Positions 54,897 through 62,402 of a stretch of DNA of 64,000 nt are shown here, piece after piece (the stretch's first letter is position 1; each line of letters opens with the position of its first letter). A program made the translations under genes and the position numbers. The notes beneath the pieces were generated by a model, which saw nothing but the letters and a program-made list of their open reading frames with translations, made no database searches and was not told where the DNA came from. Origin of the DNA: SZUA-442 sp963753185 (GTDB lineage Bacteria > Actinomycetota > Acidimicrobiia > Spongiisociales > UBA5794); NCBI GenBank assembly GCA_963753185.1, contig CAVWBO010000007.1, forward strand, positions 62,001-126,000, read 5' to 3'.

Positions 54897-55277
54897 TCAG
54901 GACGCTTCGTCTGCGAGGTCCTCGATCGCCTCTGTGACCTTGCTTCCGGCCTTCTTGGCCGTATCGGATGCCGCGTCCGCGGCCGTCTCGGCAGCTTCGA
55001 CGGCAATGTCCGTGAGGTCCTCGACCGCCTCTTCGACATCCTCGACGAAGTGATCGGGGGCACCGGGGCGGCGGCCCCGAACGCCTGCGACGACGGCGTC
55101 CTGGATGCTCGAGAGCTGGTCCTCGGCCACCTTGCCCTCGAGCTTGGCTGCGAGGAAGTCTCGGATCTCGTCGTCACTCATCGATTCGAACTTCTTGCGG
55201 GACACCGCGGCGGCGACCGCGGCCGCGACGCCAGCGACGACGAGCAGGAGGAACAGGCCCTTGATCAGTTTCTTCAT
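54897..55277 (-). CDS. Single-pass membrane protein with acidic helical tail
   Basis: 126 residues. MKKLIKGLFLLLVVAGVAAAVAAAV is one TM helix (or uncleaved signal). A basic patch (SRKKFESMSDDEIRDFLAAKLEG) follows, then a long Ala/Glu/Asp-rich helix (VEDVEEAVEDLTDIAVEAAE...) with heptad-like spacing, likely coiled coil. GAGGTGAC precedes the ATG. Unknown function; 38 nt downstream of the HisA-like gene. Confidence 0.7.
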   Translation of the reverse strand: MKKLIKGLFLLLVVAGVAAAVAAAVSRKKFESMSDDEIRDFLAAKLEGKVAEDQLSSIQDAVVAGVRGRRPGAPDHFVEDVEEAVEDLTDIAVEAAETAADAASDTAKKAGSKVTEAIEDLADEAS

Positions 55278-55315
55278 GATGTCACCTCTGGAACAACCGT
55301 AGCCGAACGTCGAGG

Positions 55316-56200
55316 TCACTCGACATCGGGGCCGTTGAGCTTCCTCGTCACGAGCCAATTGACGAAGTCGTACGCACTCTCGGCTCGCTCATCACCTACA
55401 ACGTCGCGGTACCGGATGATCGCTGCGTCGAGTTCGGCGCGCGACCACGGTCCCCTGACCTCGCCGGAGTCTGCCAGTGCCGTTACGCACTCCTCGAGCG
55501 TGAACCGTCCTGCCGTCACCTCGCGTCCGACGACGACACCAGCAACGCCCTTGCCATCCACACGCATGCGAACGAGCCGCGCGAGATCGTCGAGATCCCG
55601 AACGCCGCCAGCAGCGATCACGGGTTCGTCGACGAGACCGAGTGCCATCTCGAGTGCCTCATAGTTCGGAGGCTCCACGAGTGCGTTCCTGCCGACCTCC
55701 GAGATGGTGAAGGCTGCGGCCCCGCCGCTCGAGAGGTTGATCAGGGTCTCCTCGAGGTACTCGCCCGTGCGTTCCGTCCACCCCTTGATGGAGATCTCGA
55801 GATCCGGATGCACGTCGAGTGCCACCACGATCCTGTGTGGGTGCTTGCGGTTGAGCTCCCAGAACAAGACCTGGTCGATGATCGCAAGGGTCCCGATCAC
55901 GACCCTCCATGCCCCCATGTTGAGGACGCGCTCGACGTCGACCTGGGAGCGAACGCCGCCGCCGACCTGAACGGGCACGTTCACCGCCTTGATGATCGCT
56001 GCAATGAGATCGCGGTTCTTGTAGTCGCCATACGCGGCTGCATCGAGGTCGACGATGTGCAGCCTGTCAGCGCCCTTGGCAACCCACCCCTTCGCCCGGT
56101 TGACCGGATCGTCGTCGAGCGGTATCGCGTCGCTCACGTCGCCGTGCAGGAGACGGACGGCTCTTCCATCGAGGATGTTGACACGTGCATAGAGGTCCAT
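55316..56200 (-). CDS. HisA-like (beta/alpha)8 protein lacking both catalytic Asp
   Basis: 294 residues, about 50 longer than HisA/PriA. The barrel is clear: NILDGRAVRLLHGD, LHIVDLDAAAYGD, VNVPVQVGGGVRSQVDVERVL, VVALDVHPDLEISIKGW, VIAAGGVRDLDDL, GVVVGREVTAGRFTLEE. The strand-1 catalytic Asp (PAxD-I-DG) is Asn (ARVNILDG), and the strand-5 region RDGT is EVGR, so the second catalytic Asp is also lost. A C-terminal extension of about 40 residues (ELDAAIIRYRDVVGDERAES...) is extra. TAGGTT ends 7 nt before the ATG. The fold is secure; normal ProFAR isomerase activity is doubtful, and no his genes are adjacent. Confidence 0.8.
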   Translation of the reverse strand: MDLYARVNILDGRAVRLLHGDVSDAIPLDDDPVNRAKGWVAKGADRLHIVDLDAAAYGDYKNRDLIAAIIKAVNVPVQVGGGVRSQVDVERVLNMGAWRVVIGTLAIIDQVLFWELNRKHPHRIVVALDVHPDLEISIKGWTERTGEYLEETLINLSSGGAAAFTISEVGRNALVEPPNYEALEMALGLVDEPVIAAGGVRDLDDLARLVRMRVDGKGVAGVVVGREVTAGRFTLEECVTALADSGEVRGPWSRAELDAAIIRYRDVVGDERAESAYDFVNWLVTRKLNGPDVE

Positions 56201-56564
56201 GCCACACAACCTACCCGACCGCGGATCGCTGCGGTACGAGGATCTCGGCAACGAGGAAGGTGGCTCCTCCGAACGACCGTGAAGGAGCCACCTCCGAGGC
56301 AGACCTCGGGGTGGGGTGGAGAATGGGACTCCACCCCACCCTCTCCCGCAGCTCGGCACCGAACCCCTGAAAGGTGCCGTGTTCCGCTCGCGCTGCGAGG
56401 TGGGTATCAGCGAACGGTGGAGACGTGCTGGCGGCACACCCGCTCCCTGACTGCGGGAAACCCTACGGGGCGAGTGTGAACCGAGGGTGACCCGGAGACG
56501 ACGCCGGGATGATTCCTCGGTCGGGGAGCACACAGCGAGCGGAGCTCGCATCATCGGGCCGTTG
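56201..56564. other. 364-nt gap with five consecutive hairpins; possible structured RNA
   Basis: No credible gene. Perfect stems follow one another: 56258-56293 (11 bp aggtggctcct/aggagccacct), 56294-56309 (6 bp), 56310-56340 (12 bp ggtggggtggag/ctccaccccacc), 56354-56379 (7 bp) and 56387-56399 (5 bp). The remaining 165 nt next to infA has no such stems. It lies between infA and the HisA-like gene, both on the minus strand, so it could be a tandem terminator array, an sRNA, or a structured leader. I found no match to RNase P RNA, tmRNA, 5S or a known riboswitch. Confidence 0.5.
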
Positions 56565-56801
56565 TCAGCGATAGCGCCAGACGATGCGACCCATCGACGG
56601 ATCGTAGGCGGAGACGTCGACCTCGACCGAGTCGCCGGGGATGATGCGGATCATGCGACCCTTGCGCATCTTGCCCGAGGCGCGTGCGGTCACCTCGTGG
56701 CCCGTCTCGAGCTTCACCCGAAACGTTGCATTCGGGAGCGTCTCGACGACGACCCCCTTGGCCCTGAAGTAATCGTCCTTGCCTGCGATGAGCGTCTCCA
56801 A
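56565..56801 (-). CDS. infA: Translation initiation factor IF-1
   Basis: S1-like OB-fold factor binding the 30S A site. VVVETLPNATFRVKLETGHEV, SGKMRKGRMIRIIPGDSVEV and SAYDPSMGRIVWRYR cover the whole family signature. The start is unclear. The TTG at 56801 gives 78 residues with an unusual METLI lead. IF-1 normally opens MAxKDD, which lines up with an in-frame ATC-GCA-GGC-AAG-GAC at 56789, preceded by GGAG at 6-nt spacing; that would give 74 residues from a non-standard ATC start. The gene stands alone, away from rpmJ/rpsM. Confidence 0.9.
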   Translation of the reverse strand: METLIAGKDDYFRAKGVVVETLPNATFRVKLETGHEVTARASGKMRKGRMIRIIPGDSVEVDVSAYDPSMGRIVWRYR

Positions 56802-56885
56802 TCGGTTCGGCGCGTCGCACCGGTGTCACGCGCCGCTCGGATACCCGCATCGTAGCGGTACCCACGCCGTCACGGCACTCGGGCG

Positions 56886-57806
56886 TCAGACCAGGAACGG
56901 ATTCGGTACCACGCCGATGATTCGTCCCGAGCCATCGATGACCGGGATCGGAGAGCCGTCGAAGAAGGCTCGAACGTCCTCGACGGCACCCACGGGCTCT
57001 GCCGCATCGACCGATACGGGAGGGTGCATCACGTCGCGCATGGTCAGGTCGCCGTCGGCCCCGGTGAGCTCGTCGTTGCGCACCACGCCGACAAGGATGC
57101 CGTGGTCTGCGACCGCCACCACGGAGTGGCGGATCACCCTCCGTGCGTCGGCGACGGACATCTGCGAGCCCACGATCGATTCGTGGTCGTCCATGGCAAC
57201 ATGGAAGCAGCGCGCAGGCGCGGACCTCACGACCAGGACCCCCGACGGTGCAGAGACGGTCAACCGATGCCCTGGACCGTAGATCTGACGTTGGAACCAC
57301 GATCCTCCCGGAGCGCCTACGACGAGCAGGGTCGTGGGATCGAGGTCCTCGACGAGCTTGACGGCGCCATCGCCGAGCACCGCGTTGGTCTCGACCGATG
57401 CAAACGGGCGGGTGAGCTCGTCAAGCCGGGCCAGTGTGGGGTCGTGTTCGTCATCGGATCGATACACGGATGAGGCGACGACGGGAACCGCCATGGTCGT
57501 TCCGAGGCGAGCGGCCACGGCGACGGCGAACGGGGAATGGGGTCCTTCACCTACGGCGACCGTGATCCGTTCGACAGACGCGACCTCGACGGACTGTGGC
57601 ACGACGACAGGAACCAGGTCGAAGCTCGTGAGCTTGCGGGTCACGACGGCGTCGACACGCCCACTGATGCACGTCGCGCGGAGATCCCCCTCGATCCGCA
57701 TGGCGCGTCCGCCGGCGAGAAGGTCTGCGACATCGGAGCAACCGACTCCCCGCGTCCATGCGACCCGCCGAAGGGCCTCGTTGCCCGACACGGGCCTGTC
57801 GCTCAT
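56886..57806 (-). CDS. Universal stress (USP-like) domain protein with C-terminal CBS pair
   Basis: 306 residues. The N-terminal about 60 residues are unassigned. A USP-like alpha/beta domain follows (ERITVAVGEGPHSPFAVAVA ... LLVVGAPGGSWFQRQIYGPG, ending SAPSGVLVVRS). The C-terminal 110 residues are two CBS motifs: HESIVGSQMSVADARRVI...HGILVGVVRNDEL and TMRDVMHPPVSVDAAEPV...GSPIPVIDGSGRIIGVV. CBS pairs sense adenine nucleotides. It lies 12 nt after the tandem-USP gene and in one operon with it. Confidence 0.8.
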   Translation of the reverse strand: MSDRPVSGNEALRRVAWTRGVGCSDVADLLAGGRAMRIEGDLRATCISGRVDAVVTRKLTSFDLVPVVVPQSVEVASVERITVAVGEGPHSPFAVAVAARLGTTMAVPVVASSVYRSDDEHDPTLARLDELTRPFASVETNAVLGDGAVKLVEDLDPTTLLVVGAPGGSWFQRQIYGPGHRLTVSAPSGVLVVRSAPARCFHVAMDDHESIVGSQMSVADARRVIRHSVVAVADHGILVGVVRNDELTGADGDLTMRDVMHPPVSVDAAEPVGAVEDVRAFFDGSPIPVIDGSGRIIGVVPNPFLV

Positions 57807-57818
57807 GCCGAAGCCCGA

Positions 57819-58751
57819 TCAGACATCAACGGGCGTCTCGAAGCCTGCGGGCTTCACGGCGAGCAATGGCGCATCAACAGCGCCGAGCAGCTGTTCGGCT
57901 GTGTTGCCCACGAACATTCCCCTGAGTCCTGTTCGAGCGATGGTCCCCATGACGACCACGCCCGGTGCGATGGCGTCCAGCACGGATGGGACGACGACCC
58001 CGGCCTCGCCACGTTCCAGGTGGACCTCGACATCCACGCCCTCATCCGGGAGGAAGGCCAACAGCTGGTCCAATCGATTGGTTGCACGGCGGTGCGCCTC
58101 TCCCGCCAACGCGTCCACCTGCTCCGACGGCAGACGTTGCCTGCCGCGACGCAGGAGGGACTCACCCTCGAGTCTCCACGCATGGATCACATGGAGGACC
58201 CCGCCCTTCAATGACGCCAACGAAGATCCGAGCTCGAGCAGGGTCACGTCGAGCGAATCCGGCTTCACCTCGCGATCGAGTGGACCAACCGCCACGGCGA
58301 CATCGGGTCCGAGGGTGGCGTCCTCCCTCTCGACCCACACAGGGACGGGACACTTCCGCAGGAGATGCATGACCATGGAGGATCTGGCGAGGCCGAATCG
58401 GCGCGGCGAAGCGTCGGCTCCGACGACCACCAGATCGTGGTGGCCGCGAGCGACCTTCCGGATGACTTCGATGAACCCGACACCTGCGGAGACTTCGACC
58501 TCCACGGGGATGCCGACAATGGACGACGCAAGAGCCTCGAGCTCGTCACGGCGCGCTTGGACCACGAGGTCGCGCAGGTCGAAACCCGGTGCCTCCCCGA
58601 TGAAGGGTGGCTCCGGGATGCTCACGTCGACGGTGTCGAACACGGTGATGCGGGCGTCGTTTCGCCTCGCGAGCTCAGCGGCGTGTTCCAGGAGCGGCGC
58701 AGGGTCGACACCATCGCTTGCGACGACCAGCAGGTTCTTGAAGCGATTCAT
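57819..58751 (-). CDS. Tandem universal stress protein
   Basis: 310 residues, two USP domains as in UspE. Domain 1 (FKNLLVVASDGVDPAPLLEHA ... HHDLVVVGADASPRRFGLARSS) and domain 2 (DVAVAVGPLDREV ... GVVVMGTIARTGLRGMFVGNTAEQLL), the latter with the G-2x-G-9x-G-type ATP-binding end. The ATG overlaps the stop of the winged-helix gene (ATGA), so the regulator and the stress proteins are co-transcribed. Confidence 0.88.
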   Translation of the reverse strand: MNRFKNLLVVASDGVDPAPLLEHAAELARRNDARITVFDTVDVSIPEPPFIGEAPGFDLRDLVVQARRDELEALASSIVGIPVEVEVSAGVGFIEVIRKVARGHHDLVVVGADASPRRFGLARSSMVMHLLRKCPVPVWVEREDATLGPDVAVAVGPLDREVKPDSLDVTLLELGSSLASLKGGVLHVIHAWRLEGESLLRRGRQRLPSEQVDALAGEAHRRATNRLDQLLAFLPDEGVDVEVHLERGEAGVVVPSVLDAIAPGVVVMGTIARTGLRGMFVGNTAEQLLGAVDAPLLAVKPAGFETPVDV

Positions 58752-59062
58752 GACGAACCCCCGGCATCGCTCAGGAGACGAGGATCCGGCACGAGGTCCA
58801 TGAAGTCGATGTGGTACTCCATCGGATGGGATGAGCGGCTTCGGATGTGGACCTGGTAGTGGTTGCGTCGTCCAACGCGTTCGTGGGAGATGAAGCCCGC
58901 AGCCTCGAGCTCTGACACGATGCGATGGGCGGCACGCTCCGTGATACCGGATCGGGCTGCGATCTCTCGCATCCGGATCGTCGGCTGTGCAGCGATGCAC
59001 ATCAGCACGTGCGCGTGGTTCGTGAGCAGCGACCAGCCCCCCTGATGTCGATCCTGGACCAT
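58748..59062 (-). CDS. Winged-helix transcriptional regulator (MarR/ArsR-like)
   Basis: 104 residues. HTH region: NHAHVLMCIAAQPTIRMREIAARSGITERAAHRIVSELEAAGFISHERVGRRNHYQVH, a complete helix-turn-helix plus wing. The C-terminal 25 residues (HPMEYHIDFMDLVPD) are likely for dimer contact. GAGGAGG lies 4 nt before the ATG at 59062. It is divergent from the Mrp antiporter operon and heads the stress-protein operon, so it may regulate one or both. Confidence 0.82.
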   Translation of the reverse strand: MVQDRHQGGWSLLTNHAHVLMCIAAQPTIRMREIAARSGITERAAHRIVSELEAAGFISHERVGRRNHYQVHIRSRSSHPMEYHIDFMDLVPDPRLLSDAGGSS

Positions 59063-59362
59063 CCGTCCTCCTCGACCCTTCACACGATCCATGTATTCGT
59101 TTGCATGAAACTGATAGCAGTAGTCTACACCGATCCAGTGCAGCTGCAATAGCTGTCGATCGTGCCGATCGGGGAGTGCGGGCGCCCGACTGGTCCCGTA
59201 CCGGCACGGCTCCAACGGATACCGACGTCGCTTACCATCGGACCCGGCACGCAAGGAAACGCCAAGACGAGGCTCCTGGCCCGATCGACGTTCGGGGACT
59301 CCCGACACGAATGGCCGTCGATCCCACAAGCACCCGCGATTCAGGCAGAACCACACCGGGCA
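59063..59362. promoter_or_regulatory. 300-nt divergent region, regulator / Mrp antiporter
   Basis: Holds no gene I can support. Near the regulator side the minus strand has TAGACT and TGCTATCA, usable as -10 boxes with a leader of about 40 nt. The mrp side has no strong Shine-Dalgarno before 59363, so the mrpA start may lie elsewhere in this stretch. No convincing palindrome was seen. Confidence 0.4.
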
Positions 59363-61621
59363 ATGACACTCACGATCTCGATCGCAGGCTACTTCGTCAT
59401 CGCCGCGCTGGTTTGGGCTTCGGGTGGTCGATTCGGTCGTGGCAATACGGTGCTCGCAGCCCTTCCCTACGCGATCCAGCTCGCCGTCGTCGGGACGCTC
59501 TGGACATCGGCTACCGAGGTATACGTCGTCGATTGGGTCCCAGCGCTCGGTGTGGCGATCGGTATCCGCTCCGACACGCTGTCGCTGGTGCTCACGGCGA
59601 TGGTGGCGGGCATCGGCCTCCTGATCGTCGTCTACACCGACCGGTACTTCGCGGACCATGCCCGCCGCGGGAGGTTCCTGGCCCTGATGTCCGTGTTCAC
59701 GGCAGGCATGGCGGGGATCGTCGCCTCCGATGAGCTCTTCGGACTCTTCGTGTTCTGGGAGGTCACGACGGTTGCCTCGTACCTGCTCATCGGCTTCGAC
59801 GACGAGCTCGCCACAGCGCGATCGGCAGCTCTCCAGGCGGTACTCGTCACCACTGCAGGCGGACTGGCAATGCTCGCCGGCTTCGTCGTCCTCGCCACCG
59901 AGGCAGGCACGACGAGCATCGCCGCACTCGTGGAGGATCCACCCACCGGAACGGCGGTCACGATCGCCCTGTGCCTGATCTTCCTCGGAGCCTTCACGAA
60001 GTCCGCACAGTTCCCGTTCCACTTCTGGCTGCCAGGGGCCATGGCTGCACCGACCCCCGCCTCTGCGTACCTTCACTCTGCAACGATGGTCAAGGCCGGA
60101 ATCGTCCTCCTCCTGTTCCTCGCTCCGGGGTTCGCCGGGACGTCGCTCTGGCTGTGGATCGTGACGGGGACAGGACTGGCGACGATGGTGGTCGGCGCGG
60201 TTGCCGCCCTTCGACAACACGACCTCAAGCTCCTCCTCGCCTACGGCACCGTCAGCCAGCTCGGATTCATGACGGCGCTCATCGGCCTCGGATACACGGC
60301 TGCTGCCCTCGCCGTCCTGGTTGCGCACTCCCTGTTCAAGGCAGCCCTCTTCCTCGTGACAGGCGTCGTGGACAAGGTGGCCGGCACCAGGGACGTGCGA
60401 GGGTTGACCGGTGTCGGCGATCGCTTCCGCCTCCTCGGTGCGGTTGGTGCCATCGCGGCAGCGTCCATGGCGGGGGTACCGCCGCTACTCGGATTCGTGA
60501 CGAAGGAAGCTGCATTCGATTCGCTCATCGCCGACGGTGCATGGGTCGCCCTGGCCACGATCTCGCTCGCCTCTGTCCTCACGGTCACGTACGCGGCGCA
60601 GTGGTGGTTCGGAGCGTTCGGAAGGAACCCGGCAATCGAGCCGCTCGACCTTCATCGTCCATACCCGCTGATGGTGGCTCCGCCTGCGATCCTCGCGGCA
60701 GCCACCGTCCTCCTCGGTCTGAGCCCGGATCGGCTGGGGGCAATCGTGTCGGAGGCAGCAGGGCAGACATTCAAACTCGTCCTGTGGCCGGGGCTCAAGC
60801 CGGCGCTCGCCCTCTCGACGATCGTCCTGATCGCCGGGGTCGGCGTGTTCGTGGTGATCAGGTCACGGGGGATCGACACCCTGCCGACGGCGGCGCGGCT
60901 CCGCGTTCCCACGGGTGCCGGAATCTATCAAGCGAGCCTGCGGGGCCTCAACACGACGGCCGACCTCGTGACGGGTGTCGTCCAAACCGGGTCGCTCCCC
61001 ATCTACCTCGCGATCATCGTCACGTCGGTGCTTTTCATCCCTGCGGTTACGTGGATCCTCGCGGGCAGCGCGCCCCTCACCCTCCCGATTCTCAACGGGC
61101 CTGCGGAAGTCGTCCTCGGCGGCGTGGCGGTGGCCGGAGCCATCGCCGCGACGAGGGCGCAGCGGCGAATGGCCGCTGCCCTGCTCCTCGGGGTCGTCGG
61201 CTACGCCCTCGCAGGGATCTTCGTCGTGTTCTCTGCCCCCGACCTCGCGATGACCCAGCTCCTCATCGAGACCCTCACGGTGGCCCTGTTCGCCCTCGTC
61301 CTCGTCAAGCTCCCGCGCTTCTTCGGGCGGGACACGGGATCGCTCCCCCAGGCGACAAGGCTCGCCGTGTCCGCGTTCGCGGGCTTGGTCGTGACTGCGG
61401 GGGCGCTGATCACCACCACCGTGCAACCCGATCGATCGCTGACGCGCATCTACGTCGAGGAGGCTCCCGAGGCTGGTGGGAACAACGTCGTCAACATCAT
61501 CCTCACCAACTTCCGCGCCCTCGACACACTCGGCGAGATCACCGTGCTCGCCGCCGCAGGAATCGGCATCTCCGCGTTGGTCCTCTCCGTCGCCAAACGC
61601 AGGGAGGGAGGTCCATCGTGA
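59363..61621 (+). CDS. mrpA: Na+/H+ antiporter subunit MrpA
   Basis: Large membrane subunit of the multisubunit Mrp/Mnh antiporter, NuoL-related; 752 residues, about 20 TM helices. Conserved stretches: GLFVFWEVTTVASYLLIGF, GAFTKSAQFPFHFWLPGAMAAPTPASAYLHSATMVKAGI (proton-channel Lys), LLAYGTVSQLGFM and AHSLFKAALFLVTGVVDK. The C-terminal MrpA-specific part has FSAPDLAMTQLLIETLTV and NVVNIILTNFRALDTLGEITV. The ATG at 59363 has only a weak ribosome site. Its end overlaps mrpB as GTGA. Confidence 0.94.
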   Translation: MTLTISIAGYFVIAALVWASGGRFGRGNTVLAALPYAIQLAVVGTLWTSATEVYVVDWVPALGVAIGIRSDTLSLVLTAMVAGIGLLIVVYTDRYFADHARRGRFLALMSVFTAGMAGIVASDELFGLFVFWEVTTVASYLLIGFDDELATARSAALQAVLVTTAGGLAMLAGFVVLATEAGTTSIAALVEDPPTGTAVTIALCLIFLGAFTKSAQFPFHFWLPGAMAAPTPASAYLHSATMVKAGIVLLLFLAPGFAGTSLWLWIVTGTGLATMVVGAVAALRQHDLKLLLAYGTVSQLGFMTALIGLGYTAAALAVLVAHSLFKAALFLVTGVVDKVAGTRDVRGLTGVGDRFRLLGAVGAIAAASMAGVPPLLGFVTKEAAFDSLIADGAWVALATISLASVLTVTYAAQWWFGAFGRNPAIEPLDLHRPYPLMVAPPAILAAATVLLGLSPDRLGAIVSEAAGQTFKLVLWPGLKPALALSTIVLIAGVGVFVVIRSRGIDTLPTAARLRVPTGAGIYQASLRGLNTTADLVTGVVQTGSLPIYLAIIVTSVLFIPAVTWILAGSAPLTLPILNGPAEVVLGGVAVAGAIAATRAQRRMAAALLLGVVGYALAGIFVVFSAPDLAMTQLLIETLTVALFALVLVKLPRFFGRDTGSLPQATRLAVSAFAGLVVTAGALITTTVQPDRSLTRIYVEEAPEAGGNNVVNIILTNFRALDTLGEITVLAAAGIGISALVLSVAKRREGGPS

Positions 61622-62046
61622 ACATCCGCCCGTCACCCCTCCTCGCAACGGGTACCCGCACGATGGTTCCGACCCTCGTGCTGTTCTCGATATACCTCGT
61701 CGTCGTCGGTCATGACGTACCCGGCGGAGGGTTCTCAGGAGGACTCATCGCATCCGCTGGCCTGCTGTTGATCTTCCTTTCCTTCGGTGCACGCGGACTC
61801 CGGAAGTTCCTGCCGGTCGATCCCGAGAGGATCATCGGGTTGAGCCTCGGTACGGCAATCCTCGCAGGCATCGTCGGGCTCCTCGTCGAGGGGACCTTTC
61901 TCACGTATACGTACGGATCCATCACGGCCCCCGTCATCGGGGAGATCAAACTGTCGACGCTCCTGCTGTTCGATCTGGGTGTCTATGGTCTCGTCATCGG
62001 GCTCATCGCCACGGCGACGCTGCGCCTCGGGGCGGAGCAGCCATGA
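61618..62046 (+). CDS. mrpB: Na+/H+ antiporter subunit MrpB
   Basis: 142 residues, four TM helices. Family core LVLFSIYLVVVGHDVPGGGFSGGLIASAG is intact, with a final helix LLLFDLGVYGLVIGL. The start is GTG at 61618, overlapping the mrpA stop. It is separate from MrpA here; in some lineages the MrpB domain is fused to it. Confidence 0.93.
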   Translation: MNIRPSPLLATGTRTMVPTLVLFSIYLVVVGHDVPGGGFSGGLIASAGLLLIFLSFGARGLRKFLPVDPERIIGLSLGTAILAGIVGLLVEGTFLTYTYGSITAPVIGEIKLSTLLLFDLGVYGLVIGLIATATLRLGAEQP

Positions 62047-62402
62047 CGTGGGTGATCGCCGTCACCGCTGGGGTCTTGTTCGCTGCGGGAACCTACCTGA
62101 TCCTCCAGAAGCTCCTGACCCGCATCGTTGTCGGACTCGGCCTCATCGGCCACAGCGCGAACCTGATCATCCTCGGATCGGGTGATCCCGCAGGCGCCCC
62201 GCCCGTCATCGAGGAGGGTGTCAGGAGGCCCTATGCCGATCCGCTCGAACAGGCACTCGTGCTCACGGCGATCGTGATCACATTCGGGATCACTGCCTTC
62301 CTCCTCGCGCTCGCATACCGGACCTCGACCGAGCAGGGCTCCGACGAGGTCGAGGACGATATCGAGGACCTGCGGATCGCCAGGCGGGGTGATGCACCAT
62401 GA
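62043..62402 (+). CDS. mrpC: Na+/H+ antiporter subunit MrpC
   Basis: 119 residues, NuoK-like with three TM helices. GTYLILQKLLTRIVVGLGLIGHSANLIIL and DPLEQALVLTAIVITFGITAF are the family signature. ATGA overlaps with mrpB and mrpD. The acidic C-terminal tail (SDEVEDDIEDLRIARRGD) is slightly longer than usual. Confidence 0.94.
   Translation: MTWVIAVTAGVLFAAGTYLILQKLLTRIVVGLGLIGHSANLIILGSGDPAGAPPVIEEGVRRPYADPLEQALVLTAIVITFGITAFLLALAYRTSTEQGSDEVEDDIEDLRIARRGDAP

Noticed and set aside
56201..56564. RNase P RNA, tmRNA, 5S rRNA or a known riboswitch in the structured gap
   Set aside because: I looked for the conserved core words of each (for example the RNase P P4 strands, the tmRNA tag frame and the 5S loop sequences) and found none on either strand.
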